Source: Williamsia sp. DF01-3 (GTDB lineage: Bacteria > Actinomycetota > Actinomycetes > Mycobacteriales > Mycobacteriaceae). From it: a stretch of 64,000 bases of DNA. The notes beneath the pieces were generated by a model. The model was given only the letters and a program-made list of their open reading frames with translations, was not told the DNA's origin and did not search any database. This document shows, piece after piece, positions 17,245 to 26,765 of the stretch. The stretch's first letter is position 1. Every line of letters begins with the position of its first letter. Location of the stretch: assembly GCF_023051145.1 (NCBI RefSeq), contig NZ_JALKFS010000005.1, positions 1,860,001 to 1,924,000 of the forward strand, written 5' to 3'. The translations under genes were made by a program, and so were the position numbers.

Positions 17245-18699
17245 TCACAGGATGATCGTGATCGTCTTGGGCTCGGTGTAGGAGAGGATTCCCTCGTAAC
17301 CCAATTCACGGCCCACCCCACTGGCTTTCACCCCACCCCAGGGAAGCTGTGGAGCCAGCGGTGACCAGCCGTTGACGCCGATTGCGCCGGCCTCGATCTG
17401 TGCCGAGATGGTATGCGCGCGAGTGACATCGCTGGTCCACACGGTGGCCGACAAGCCGTACTGATTGTCGTTGGCCATCGCGACGGCCTCGTCGTCGGAA
17501 TCGAACGGGATAACAACGCCCACTGGCCCGAAAATCTCTTCGCGAGCGACGGACATGTCGTTGCGGCCGGCCATCACTGTGGGGTTGACGAAGAAGCCTG
17601 GCCCATCGGGGGCGGTGCCGCCGGTGATGACGTCGGCGCCTTCGTCCGTGCCCTTGCGCATGTAGCCCAGCACCCGGTCGCGTTGTCGTGCATTGACCAA
17701 CGGTCCCATGGTGGTGGCCGAATCAAAGGGGTCGCCGATGGTCTGCGCCTCAGCCGCGCCCTTGAGTCCTTCGAGGACCGTCTCGTACACCTTGCGGTGA
17801 GCGATGATTCGGGTGCCTGCGGCGCACACCTCGCCCTGGTTGAAGAACAGTCCCATCGCCGAACCTTGGATTGCCGCTTCAAGATTGGCGTCGTCGAAGA
17901 TGATCTGGGGTGCTTTGCCCCCGAGTTCGAGCGCTGTGCGTTTGAAGTTGACTGCCGAGTTCTGCAGGATGCTCCGGCCGACCTCGGTGGAACCGGTGAA
18001 GGAAATCTTCTGGATGCGGGGATGTCGGGCAAGGGCCTCGCCGGCGACCTTGCCCGCGCCGGTCAGCACGTTGACGGTACCCGGAGGGAAGCCGGCTTCG
18101 TCGATGAGCTCGGCCAACCGGAGAATCGACAGCGACGCGTCTTCCGACGGCTTGATGATGACCGCGTTGCCGCAGGCCAGCGCCGGCGCGAGCTTCCACC
18201 CAAGGATCATCAGGGGAGCGTTCCACGGCACGATGGCCGCGACCACGCCGAGCGGATCGCGGCGGGTGTATGCGTGAGTGGGAACCGGCCCTCCGAGATA
18301 GCCGTCGTTGGCGATGAGCTCGCCGTTGATCTTGTCGGCCCAACCCGCGTAATAGCGCAGCGTGGCAATGAAATTCGGGATCATCAGCGCCGCTCCCATG
18401 CCCACTGGCCTGCCCATGTCCAGTGACTCCAGCGCTGCCAGCTGGTCGAGGTCGCGTCCGACCAGGTCGGCCAGCTTGTGCAGCATCGCCCCCTTGCGTG
18501 ATGGGGCGAGCGCACCCCAGTCGCCGCGGAAGGCTGCGGCGGCCGCGTCCACCACAGCGTCGACGTCGTCGGCCCCGGCAGCGGCGAGTTCTGCCAGCGG
18601 TCGCCCGGTCGCGGGATTCAGGGTGGTGAAGGTGTCGCCGGCGTCTCGCCATTCCCCGCCGATGAACAGGCCGGTGTGCAGGTTCGAGATATCGATCAT
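17245..18699 (-). CDS. NAD(P)-dependent aldehyde dehydrogenase
   Basis: A 484-residue ALDH-superfamily enzyme that oxidises an aldehyde to its acid. Recognised motifs are FIGGEWRDA at the N-terminus, PWNAPLMILGWKLAPALACGN, the cofactor loop ISFTGSTEVGR, the catalytic Glu in LELGGKAPQ and the catalytic Cys in NQGEVCAAGTR; EEIFGPVGVVIPF lies near the end. AGGAG precedes ATG 18699. Its promoter carries the same operator as the permease/TetR promoter, so it likely removes the aldehyde made by the amine oxidase. Confidence 0.93.
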   Translation of the reverse strand: MIDISNLHTGLFIGGEWRDAGDTFTTLNPATGRPLAELAAAGADDVDAVVDAAAAAFRGDWGALAPSRKGAMLHKLADLVGRDLDQLAALESLDMGRPVGMGAALMIPNFIATLRYYAGWADKINGELIANDGYLGGPVPTHAYTRRDPLGVVAAIVPWNAPLMILGWKLAPALACGNAVIIKPSEDASLSILRLAELIDEAGFPPGTVNVLTGAGKVAGEALARHPRIQKISFTGSTEVGRSILQNSAVNFKRTALELGGKAPQIIFDDANLEAAIQGSAMGLFFNQGEVCAAGTRIIAHRKVYETVLEGLKGAAEAQTIGDPFDSATTMGPLVNARQRDRVLGYMRKGTDEGADVITGGTAPDGPGFFVNPTVMAGRNDMSVAREEIFGPVGVVIPFDSDDEAVAMANDNQYGLSATVWTSDVTRAHTISAQIEAGAIGVNGWSPLAPQLPWGGVKASGVGRELGYEGILSYTEPKTITIIL

Positions 18700-18733
18700 G
18701 GTCGAGGGCTCCTGAGGCTGAGGGAAGCTGTAA

Positions 18734-18749
18734 TTCTACGTGCGTAGAA
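18734..18749. promoter_or_regulatory. Palindromic operator (TetR site), ALDH promoter
   Basis: TTCTACG-TG-CGTAGAA repeats the arms of the operator at 16444-16459 exactly and lies 35 bp upstream of the ALDH start codon. Confidence 0.8.
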
Positions 18750-18801
18750 CCATCGGGTGTGACGTACGCTACTCCTCGTCGGGTCGCTCGGGAAGATGTG
18801 T

Positions 18802-18822
18802 GGTGTGAAGGAACCTTTACCT
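18802..18822. promoter_or_regulatory. Second conserved promoter element (copy 2)
   Basis: GGTGTG, A, AGGAACCTTTACCT matches the element at 16510-16530 at 19 of 21 positions and lies at a similar distance from the operator. Confidence 0.5.
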
Positions 18823-18833
18823 GGGGGGCGTCG

Positions 18834-19097
18834 GTGTCGCTCTGGGTTTTGGTCGTTGCTCGATCTGCGGGGCGAGCGTCTCCGGGTTTGGTGAGCGCGA
18901 TGCGGTGGCCGCTCGCGATACCGGCCGCCGCGCGGTCTGCGGAGCGAGCGGTTGGCGGTTTGGTGAGCGGGTCGGGAGGGTCGCTCGGGGTTCTGGCGAA
19001 CGCGCGGTCCGTGGAGCGAGCTTCCTCGGGTTTGGCGAGCGCGATTCGGAGGCCGCGCGCCGTACTGGCCAACGCTCGGTCTACAGGGCGAGCAACC
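18834..19097. repeat. 72-bp degenerate tandem repeat
   Basis: About 3.5 copies of a 72-bp unit start near 18858, 18930, 19002 and 19074 (partial), with another partial copy before 18858. Read on the plus strand, the unit encodes a 24-residue block beginning A-R-S and containing ERAxxGLxSxxxxxLxVLAN. Because 72 is a multiple of three, several frames stay open on both strands, but no start or ribosome binding site makes a convincing gene. With the promoter elements, this accounts for most of the 18700-19261 gap; the rest (19098-19261) shows no gene. Confidence 0.65.
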
Positions 19098-19261
19098 ACC
19101 AGGAGTGCAAGCGGCCCGAACTCTGGCCTCCTCAACTTCGCACCTGACCACCTGAAACACGCTGTCCCGAAACAAGTTCACGGTCAACACTTGCCAACTC
19201 CGGCTCGGAGTGTCACTCTGGGAAACATGACTACAGGAAAGGCGGATCCCGCCACCGTCGC

Positions 19262-20472
19262 GTGAGCGCCGCATATGTGCCCTCGGTTCTTGACCACCGA
19301 GCGCCGCAAGACCACCATTCTCAGTTCGATCTCGAGCATTCCCGCACCATCGCTGACATTCACGCAGCGTGGCTTGCGCACGCACTGGCCACCGGGCCGA
19401 GCGACCGAAGTTCCGCGGAAACCGCTGTGGCACAGCTATATCGGCTGGCTGACCGTCCGCAACCAGACTTCGTCTGGGTGCCGTCACCCCTGCAGGGGCC
19501 GACTTGATCATCTCTGAAGGCCTCGCGTCTTCGGTGCCGGTCGTCCACGGCATGCGGCAGTCCGCACATTCTGACGTGGCGGCGGTGATCACCAGGTCGA
19601 AAGCGCGAATGTCTGCGCGAATCAATCCTCACCGCAGTGTTCATCGTTTCGGGTGGTGGCAAGCCCCGATTCCTCCGCCGGACCCCAATCCGGGGCCAAG
19701 GGAACGAGCGCGCCGGGAAATCCGGGATTGGTTGCACACCAGCGTCTCTGGCGGAGTCGCCACGGCCATCCGTACCCTGACTTCGCCTATCGCCGGCTAC
19801 GTCACCTGGTACGGACAGCACGAAGCCCCGTGGTTGGCGCACTGCGTCGCTGGGCCGCAGCTTGGTCTGGCCCGATACTCGCCGGAAGACGCCGAGATCC
19901 TCGACATCAACTGCGCGTTGGCGCGAGCGACGGGATGGTGGTGGCCATTCGACGACGTCTGTGTCATGGCCGAGCGACCCACAACCATGTACACCGAGCC
20001 CACCCCGGACGCGAAGTTCAGCCAACGTCGCCTGCACCATGACGAAGCGCCGGCTGTCCAATTCGCCGATCGGAAAGCACTTTACGTGCTCCATGGCACT
20101 GTCGTTCCCGAATGGGTGATGCATGATCCGACCGTTGAACGTATCGCTCGCGAACGCAATGTAGAGGTCCGTCGGTGCGCGATCGAGCGCCTCGGCTGGG
20201 ACGTCTACATTTCAGAAGCTGGGATGACACTGATCGACCAGGCCGATGACCCTGGGAACGTCGACGGCACGTTGGCGCTGTACGCAACTCCGTCCAGTGT
20301 GCGCCGGAGTGGACGAATACTGCTCGTTCTCAACGGTTCCCGCGAACGCGATGGTACCCGCCGACGTTATGGGCTACCCGTGCCCGACGGGATGTCTTCC
20401 GCTCTCGACGCCGCGGGTTGGACCTATGGCATCAGCGGTGACGATTATTCGCGGCTCGTCCGCCGCACCTGA
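19262..20472 (+). pseudogene. Frameshifted DUF6745-family gene
   Basis: The first frame starts at GTG 19262 and reads IADIHAAWLAHAL and DFVWVPSPLQG before a TGA at 19505. The second frame carries on as ADLIISEGLASSVPVV to 20472. One extra G in the GGGG run at 19495-19498 would join them. The body has the DUF6745 hallmarks: DDVCVMAERPTTMYTE, ALYVLHGTVVPEWVM and IERLGWDVYISEAG. The family's function is unknown. A TTG at 19504 could start a truncated protein of 322 residues. The following gene (20520) is a likely partner. The cause may be mutation or a sequencing error. Confidence 0.7.
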
Positions 20473-20519
20473 AAACCATTCAACAACATCTACCCCACAC
20501 ACAATCACAAGGTGATCAC

Positions 20520-21008
20520 ATGAACTCCACCATGACCCTGTCCGATCTCACCGCGCTCTCAGGCCTCGAGGTCTTCGACTACCTCGACACAGAGATGTCG
20601 ATTCCCATCGTCGACGGACTCCAAGCGCAAGGCGACCTTCTCGTCACTCCCGCCGCCATCTTGCCGATGGTCACGTCCTACCCGAGTACACGTCCCGAAC
20701 CGGTTTCACGGGCGGGAATTGAACTGCTGCGCAGCGCAGTCGGCGGAAACCCGCACAGCCTTGTCTCTGAAGCAGGCCATTGCATGTGGATGGCGCGTGT
20801 AATCGATCCGAGAGGTCTGGCGCTCGGCATCCTCGACACTCAAGTGGTTGCGTACTTGATCCATCCCGAGCACGGAGCCACGGGGATTGCCCCTGGTCGT
20901 TACGTGATCGGGCGCCAGCAGGAGTTCGACATGACTGTCCGTCGGACACCGCCGGCCTGGACGACGAGCGATTCCCTCTGGGGGAGTGGGCGGCTCGTCG
21001 CTGACTGA
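20520..21008 (+). CDS. Conserved hypothetical partner of DUF6745
   Basis: A 162-residue protein starting at ATG 20520, 47 nt after the DUF6745-like gene and on the same strand. Recognisable text is NPHSLVSEAGHCMWM, LGILDTQVVAYLIHPEHG and APGRYVIGRQQEFDM; I recall similar small proteins next to DUF6745 genes, but no function is known. No signal peptide or membrane segment is seen. A strong hairpin (21093-21128) follows. Confidence 0.7.
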   Translation: MNSTMTLSDLTALSGLEVFDYLDTEMSIPIVDGLQAQGDLLVTPAAILPMVTSYPSTRPEPVSRAGIELLRSAVGGNPHSLVSEAGHCMWMARVIDPRGLALGILDTQVVAYLIHPEHGATGIAPGRYVIGRQQEFDMTVRRTPPAWTTSDSLWGSGRLVAD

Positions 21009-21092
21009 CATTGGTGTCAGGGACTCTGGTCGCGCTCATCGGCCATCGGCCATGAAGTGCTTGTGAACGGAATGCAATGCGTATGAGCGAAG

Positions 21093-21128
21093 TTGGCAGA
21101 ACCACCGCTATGACGGTGGTTCTGCCAA
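21093..21128. terminator. Strong bidirectional hairpin terminator
   Basis: A perfect 15-bp stem (TTGGCAGAACCACCG with CGGTGGTTCTGCCAA) closes a 6-nt loop CTATGA between two convergent genes. There is no long T-run, as is common in high-GC actinobacteria. Confidence 0.8.
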
Positions 21129-21135
21129 GGACCGA

Positions 21136-21693
21136 CTACTCGTCGTCTGCGTCACCCGAGCAACTAGCAGTTGCTCCCGGGCCGGAAGACGTGTTGGTCA
21201 CAATTACCCGATCGCCCTGCTTGATCGTGCAGGTTATCGACCCCTGGGCTTCAATACCGTTGGTGGCAATGAGGGATACGGACTTCAGGATCCCAGTGAC
21301 CTCGACCTGCTTGGTCCAGGGGATAGCGATGTCCGTCTCTTGGGCAGTATCAAGTTCCCCGGTGGTGAACGTCGCCGAGCCGGTCGGCCCGTCGCCGGTG
21401 ATCTCGTAGGTCACCTGGACGACTTCGTTCGATTCTTTGTCGACCTCGTTGACGGCGCCGCTTATCAGCGCGGCGCAGCTGGCGATGCCCGCGATGATGA
21501 CGATGATGATCGCAAGAAGCACCCAAGGCCAGATCTTACGTTTCTTAGGTGGCTGCGGCGGGGCGTAGTAACCACCTTGCTGGGGGTACTGACCTTGCGG
21601 GTAGGGTTGTCCGCCCTGGTACGGATTGTTCTGCTGCCCATCCTGATACGGGTTGTACGGCTGTCCTGGATTGGGTGGTTGCTGGTCAGGCAT
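21136..21693 (-). CDS. MmpS-family-like membrane protein
   Basis: A 185-residue protein. ATG 21693 (MPDQQPPNPGQPYNPYQ) is preferred over an upstream in-frame start. Residues 1-60 are a Pro/Gln/Gly/Tyr-rich cytoplasmic tail, KKRKIWPWVLLAIIIVIIAG begins a single transmembrane helix, and the rest is an extracytoplasmic beta domain (VVQVTYEITGDGPTGSATFTT, then WTKQV, ITCTIKQGDRV and a final Cys). This layout matches MmpS/transport-accessory proteins, which assist MmpL exporters, but the only MmpL gene in the window lies 20 kb away. Confidence 0.75.
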   Translation of the reverse strand: MPDQQPPNPGQPYNPYQDGQQNNPYQGGQPYPQGQYPQQGGYYAPPQPPKKRKIWPWVLLAIIIVIIAGIASCAALISGAVNEVDKESNEVVQVTYEITGDGPTGSATFTTGELDTAQETDIAIPWTKQVEVTGILKSVSLIATNGIEAQGSITCTIKQGDRVIVTNTSSGPGATASCSGDADDE

Positions 21694-21971
21694 TAACTGC
21701 GTGCTCCTCGTGCGGTGGTTTGTATCAACGTAGATAACCACACAGGATTCAGGAATTGATCAAGTCGGAAATATCTGCAGCAGAATGGTTTTCACCTGGC
21801 TAGGTGCATCTATTCGTAGGATAGACAAATGCAACTGGCTGCCGTAGATGCGTCTACTTCGGTGGAGCGACTGCCGACTGAGTGAACGGAGGGGACGTGA
21901 GTGAGGTGAGCCGAGTCGTCGGGGCGGATTGCTGGGCTACTCATTGACTCGACATGTAAGACTTCGTACCC

Positions 21972-22466
21972 ATGAGTCGTCTTAAGCTGCATCAGCTTTC
22001 CCGTATCACCGGCCATGTCGCCTGGTGGGTGTTTGTGGTTGCGACATTGTTTGCCGGGGGCATCACCTGGCTCGGCAACGATCACGAGTACCAACACCCG
22101 CCGTTTCTTCTTCGGTCAGACGAATGGATGGTGTACTCGACGGTGCCGGAGTCATCGCAGGCCACGGCAGAGTATGTCGATGTGGCCGTGGCCCTTCCGT
22201 ACGAGTGGTGGAGGGATGGTGAATCACTCTCCGCGGCAATGTTTATGGTGGTGATGATTGCCGCTGTGGTTGAGGCGGCCTCAGCTCGTCGGCTGTGGCG
22301 AGGGTTGATCACTGTAGGGGCACCATGCGTTGCCTTGGGCCTGCTTGTAATTGCGACTCCCGGCACCGACGCCGAATCGGACATGACGACCGCGCTGGTT
22401 CTGGTACTCGTGGCCGTCGCCGTGCGTGAGGTCTGGGCGCGTTGCTTCGCGCCTCGCAAGGTCTGA
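21972..22466 (+). CDS. Small integral membrane protein, unknown
   Basis: A 164-residue protein with hydrophobic segments near residues 13-33 (HVAWWVFVVATLFAGGITWL), 90-105, 112-130 and 140-155. An acidic extracytoplasmic loop lies between the first and second. No family is recognised. ATG 21972 is used. The preceding 278-bp gap holds no gene I can support. Confidence 0.6.
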   Translation: MSRLKLHQLSRITGHVAWWVFVVATLFAGGITWLGNDHEYQHPPFLLRSDEWMVYSTVPESSQATAEYVDVAVALPYEWWRDGESLSAAMFMVVMIAAVVEAASARRLWRGLITVGAPCVALGLLVIATPGTDAESDMTTALVLVLVAVAVREVWARCFAPRKV

Positions 22467-22695
22467 ACAAGCCGGAGCAATCGCTGGGCTCCCGTCCCCG
22501 GCGATTACCTCGGCGCGGCCGTGCAGGGTCAGGCCTGATCGTCAAACGCGCTCAAAGCGTCGGGACCCGCCGCAGGCGCTCGGAATGTTGCGATCCCGCG
22601 GGGTGAGGGTGCCCCTAATCGATCGCATCGCCTGGCTGTCAGTCCATGGAACCGCGGTCTGGGCGTGAGCGTCAGAGAGCGAGGGGGTGGTGCAC

Positions 22696-22956
22696 ATGAC
22701 CGGTGCAGTCAGGGAATCGTGGTCGTCTCGCGCCGCGCGGATGGTTGGCGGCGTTGTTCTGGGTGTCGGGGTGTGGATACTGCTGGCGTTGGTCATGTAC
22801 TTCACGCCGGTGCTATGGCTCTTCGGACCAGCGCTGGCCAGCTTGACCTGCGTGGCCGGGGGAGCGTGGGGCTACCGCATCTATGAAAAAGACGATGTTG
22901 CCGTTGGGTTCATGCTGGTCGGCCTTGTGGGCTTCGTGGTAGCCAGCAGTCTGTGA
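22696..22956 (+). CDS. Small membrane protein, unknown
   Basis: An 86-residue protein with three hydrophobic stretches (VGGVVLGVGVWILLALVMYF, ALASLTCVAGGAWGY and VGFMLVGLVGFVVAS). ATG 22696 fits GAGGGGG at 22681-22687; an in-frame GTG at 22687 is the alternative. No homologue comes to mind. Confidence 0.55.
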   Translation: MTGAVRESWSSRAARMVGGVVLGVGVWILLALVMYFTPVLWLFGPALASLTCVAGGAWGYRIYEKDDVAVGFMLVGLVGFVVASSL

Positions 22957-23028
22957 CTGTCAAGCCTCCTTAAGTGGAGCAGGACGGCTTGTGCAAGCAG
23001 CCCGATCGCGTCTCCGACTCCGAGGTCC

Positions 23029-23228
23029 TCACGCAAAAGTGGTGCTACTCAACACCGCAACAACCACACCCGCGACCACCAACACACCCACAACCGTGGC
23101 CATGATCCAGGCCAGTCGGCGCCGGTGTTTGGTGGCGGCGTTGATGCCGACTCCGATGCCGACCAGGATCGCCATCGTATACAACGAGATACCAAGTGTC
23201 AGTGCTGCGGGGGAAATGGCGCACTCAC
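23029..23228 (-). pseudogene. Small membrane protein behind OPT, probably frameshifted
   Basis: Immediately after the OPT gene, one frame encodes ISPAALTLGISLYTMAILVG, a basic loop (KHRRR) and a second helix VVGVLVVAGVVVAVLSS before TGA at 23029. The only well-placed start is a GTG at 23228 that overlaps the OPT stop codon (GTGA), but it is in another frame. One extra G at about 23220 (GCGGCC for GCGCC) would join them into a protein of about 66 residues. A shorter product from ATG 23175 is possible. Confidence 0.5.
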
Positions 23229-25240
23229 CCCTTGTCGAGCTTGACTGATTCGCCCTCGGCCGGCTTCGCCGCGATCTGCTGGGTCTTCTTGTACAGCCAC
23301 GCGATAACGGCGACGAAGACGATCACACCGAGGTACTCGGAGATCTTCTCGAATCCGCTGCCGACAATGGCAAGCGGACTCTCGTCGTCGGTTGCGGCAA
23401 CGATGCCGGCGAACACCACACCGAAGAGGCTCTCACCGACGATGAGGCCGGTGGCCAACAGAACGCCCATGCGCTTCTTGCGTTCCACCTCCACACCGGA
23501 CTTCTCGGCCCACTTGTTGTAGAAGGTGCCGAGGATGGCGCCGATCGGGATGACCAACGTCAGCGAGATGGGCAGGTACATACCCATTCCCACCGCTAGC
23601 GGCGGCAGACGGAACTTACTGTTTGTAGTCCGGGTCAGCACCTCGTCGACAACGATGATGGCGATACCGATGAGCGCACCGACGCCGATCAGGTTCCAGT
23701 CCAGGTCGGAACCGAAGACGCCCTTGGCGAGTGAGGAGATCAGCGCGGCCTGCGGGGCCGCCAGAGCGTCGTCGGTGGCGCCCGGGGCGCCGACGAATCC
23801 GAAGGCCGTCTGCATCAGCTGCAGGATCGGCGGGATCACGGCGGAACCGAACAGCACACCGATCACCAACGCCACCTGCTGCTTCCAGGGCGTGGCACCC
23901 ACGAGCTGGCCGGTCTTGAGGTCTTGGAGGTTGTCGTTGGAGATGGTCGCAACACCGAAGATCACGGCCGTGGTGAACAGTGTGAACGCGATCAGAGCGG
24001 TGTTCTGCGCATCGGTGGCATCGCCGTACACCATCTTGATGAGCAGGGCGGCGATGAGAACAACAAGAATGCCGACGCCGGAGATCGGGCTGTTGGACGA
24101 CCCGATGAGACCGGCCATGTATCCACAGACCGCGGCGACCACAAGTCCGATCACGAACACCAAAATGATGCTGACGGCGATGATTCCGGTGGCCGTACCG
24201 TGCAAGGCGGTGTTGTGCACGAAGTCCCAGAGAAGTAGCCCGATGGGGATGAGGGCCACCAGGATCACGAGCCCGACGTAGGTGATGGGGATGTCCTGCT
24301 CGGTCAGCTCGACCGACGATCCCTTGCGGCGACTGCTGGCCGACACCATCGCTGTCTTGATGCCCTTGATGATCGGGCCGATGATCTTGAGCAGGGTCCA
24401 GATCGCGGCGACCGCGATGGCTCCGGCGCCCACGAACCGGACGTCGGACGAGAAGATGCTGCTGACCCCGTCGAGCAGAGCCTCGCCCGCGGGCAGGTTT
24501 CCGTTGCTCTGGATGGGCAGGATGATGCCGAACGAGATGACCAGACCGATGAGCATGGCGATACCGACGGTCAGTCCGACGAGATGACCCACGCCGATGA
24601 GGGCCAGCGACAAGCTGGCGCCCCACATCGTCCCGCCTGCACCGACTTTGACCGCACCGGCCAACGAGTTGCTGATGAGTTTGAGGTTCGCGAGAAGGTT
24701 GAACGCAGCGGCAACCACCGAGCCGATCAGAATGATCCGCAGCCCGCCCCTGTTCTCTTCGGCGCCCTGGGTGGTGTCGCCTACCCGCAGAACCTCGGCC
24801 GCCGCGACCCCCTCGGGATAGGGCAGATCAGATCCCGTCACCAACGCTCGGCGCAGGGGGATCGAGTACATGACGCCGAGGATGCCGCCGATGGCGCACA
24901 CCGCCACGGTGATCCAGTACGGGAAGCCGGTCCACCAGCCGACCATGATCAAGCCGGGTAGCACAAAGATGATGGCCGAGAGAGTGCCCGCGGCCGATGC
25001 AATGGTCTGCACGATGTTGTTCTCGACAACGGTGTGGTTGGCGAAATAGCGCAGGATGCTCATCGAGATGACGGCCGCGGGGATCGCCGTGGCGAAGGTG
25101 AGACCCACCTTCAAGCCGAGATACACGTTGGCGGCCGTGAACACGAGGGTGATCAGTCCGCCCAGGATGATCCCCCGGACGGTCAGTTCCCGCAGGCCGG
25201 GCGACTTCTTGGCCGTTGCGGTTGCGTCCTCTGTGGACAT
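23225..25240 (-). CDS. OPT-family oligopeptide/metal-chelate transporter
   Basis: A 671-residue protein with about 15 membrane helices. The N-terminal ELTVRGIILGGLITLVFTAA then NVYLGLKVGLTFATAIPAAV, and later DLPYPEGVAAAEVLRVG, are signatures of the OPT family (EspB-like branch). It imports oligopeptides or metal complexes; the substrate cannot be told. ATG 25240 is preferred over 25255 because GAGGGG lies about 8 nt upstream of it. It is followed by a small membrane gene overlapping its stop codon and preceded by a 230-bp gap with no recognisable gene. Confidence 0.9.
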   Translation of the reverse strand: MSTEDATATAKKSPGLRELTVRGIILGGLITLVFTAANVYLGLKVGLTFATAIPAAVISMSILRYFANHTVVENNIVQTIASAAGTLSAIIFVLPGLIMVGWWTGFPYWITVAVCAIGGILGVMYSIPLRRALVTGSDLPYPEGVAAAEVLRVGDTTQGAEENRGGLRIILIGSVVAAAFNLLANLKLISNSLAGAVKVGAGGTMWGASLSLALIGVGHLVGLTVGIAMLIGLVISFGIILPIQSNGNLPAGEALLDGVSSIFSSDVRFVGAGAIAVAAIWTLLKIIGPIIKGIKTAMVSASSRRKGSSVELTEQDIPITYVGLVILVALIPIGLLLWDFVHNTALHGTATGIIAVSIILVFVIGLVVAAVCGYMAGLIGSSNSPISGVGILVVLIAALLIKMVYGDATDAQNTALIAFTLFTTAVIFGVATISNDNLQDLKTGQLVGATPWKQQVALVIGVLFGSAVIPPILQLMQTAFGFVGAPGATDDALAAPQAALISSLAKGVFGSDLDWNLIGVGALIGIAIIVVDEVLTRTTNSKFRLPPLAVGMGMYLPISLTLVIPIGAILGTFYNKWAEKSGVEVERKKRMGVLLATGLIVGESLFGVVFAGIVAATDDESPLAIVGSGFEKISEYLGVIVFVAVIAWLYKKTQQIAAKPAEGESVKLDKG

Positions 25241-25472
25241 GTTGCTACCCCTCATCTTGAACGGGTCTGGTGATCATTAGCCGCCGAAACAAAAGCATCG
25301 TTGACCGTGACACTGTAATCCCGAACCCGCGGCTGCGAACCACCTGTCGGCGAAAACCCCGCAGGCATCAAGAACGTGCTGGTTGAACGGCCCGGTCTGT
25401 GCTCGTCAGAGATCGGACGCTGCGTCTTTAGAAACGGTCCCGGAGCCTGGTTCTGCTGGTAGTTTCCGCAAG

Positions 25473-26765
25473 ATGGGACCCACCGTCGCACGCCTGGCCC
25501 GCCTGTTCCCGAGCATCCTGATGACGGCGGTCCTCGTCGCCGCAGCTGGGTTCTCCGGCGCGGGAGGTGCAGGTGCGGCACCGGGCTTCTATCAGCCACC
25601 CGGCGACATCCCCGACCGCCCTGGGATTGTCTTGCGGACCGAGCCGTCGCAGCTGGCGTTCAGCATCCCCGCAGGCGGCGGCGCGTTCCCGGCTACCGGC
25701 ACCCGCCTGATGTACAGCAGCACCGACCTCAACGGTGCGCCCATCGCTGTGACTGGCACGTACTTCGAGCCGGCCGCCGCGTGGAACAAGCCCGGGCCCC
25801 GCCCGATCATCAGCATGGCCGTCGGCACCCACGGCCAGGGCGATCAGTGCGCGCCGTCGCATCTGTTCAACTCCGTCATCTCCTACGGTGGCGGACTCGA
25901 CGTGATGGTGCAGTACGAGATCGCCGCGGTATACGCGGCGGTTGCCCAGGGCATCGGCGTGGTCGTCACCGATTACCAGGGTCTGGGCACCCCGGCCGTG
26001 CACGGCTACCTCAACCGGGTGGCGCAAGCGCACGCAGTACTCGACGCCGCCCGCGCCGCCATCGACCTCAAGTCCCTGCCCGCGGACACCCCGGTCGGCA
26101 TGTGGGGTTATTCGCAGGGCGGGGGAGCGGTGGCCGGTGCCGCCGAGTTGCAGGCTTCCTATGCGCCCGAACTCAACGTTCGCGGTACCTACGCCGGCGC
26201 ACCACCTGTCGATCCCCTGAAGACCCTGGGCCTCGCTGAGGGCGGAATCCTCACCGGCGCAGTCGGATACGCTTTGAACGGCGTGTACAACGATTACCCG
26301 TCGGCGAGGCCCGAACTCGATCGACTGATCAACCCGGCAGGCAAGGCGCTGATGCGCGACACGGCAAACCAATGCGTTCCGGAGACGTTGGCGCGCTACG
26401 CATTCCAGCGAACCAGTCAATGGACCACCAGTGGCCGACCACTCGCCGAGGTCGCGACGGACAACCCGGTTCTGAAATCGGTCTTCGACTAACACCGCAT
26501 CGGCACGCTCACACCCCAGGCGCCTATCCTCATCGTCGCTTCCGACAACGATGACGTGGTTCCGTGGAGCACATCGAGGGACGTCGCTCGCGAGTGGTGC
26601 GGCCGCGGCGCCACCGTCCAGTTCACCACCTTTCCGCTGCCGCCGATTCTTCCCGGTACGGCCGCGGCGCACGGCATTCCAGAGTTTTTCGGCATCCCGA
26701 CCGCGTTGGGTTGGATGATCGACAGATTCACCGCAGTGCCGCAGCCACGGTGCGTCATCGCGTGA
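25473..26765 (+). pseudogene. Secreted lipase gene with in-frame stop
   Basis: From ATG 25473 a signal peptide (LARLFPSILMTAVLVAAAG, cleavage likely after GAGAA) leads into a secretory-lipase (LIP, alpha/beta hydrolase) domain: TRLMYSSTDLNGAPIAVTGT, VVTDYQGLGTP and the nucleophile elbow MWGYSQGGGAVAG. A TAA at 26490-26492 interrupts SVFD/HRIGTLTPQAPILIVASDNDD in the same frame, and the open frame then continues for about 90 codons to 26765. That tail carries the DNDD segment with the probable catalytic acid and later His residues. One base (TAA for GAA) would restore the gene. The truncated product probably lacks part of the triad. Confidence 0.8.

Noticed and set aside
17879-19135. Minus-strand frame of about 418 codons spanning ALDH and the 72-bp repeat
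   Set aside because: It overlaps the clear ALDH gene in another frame and stays open mainly because of the repeat period and GC content.
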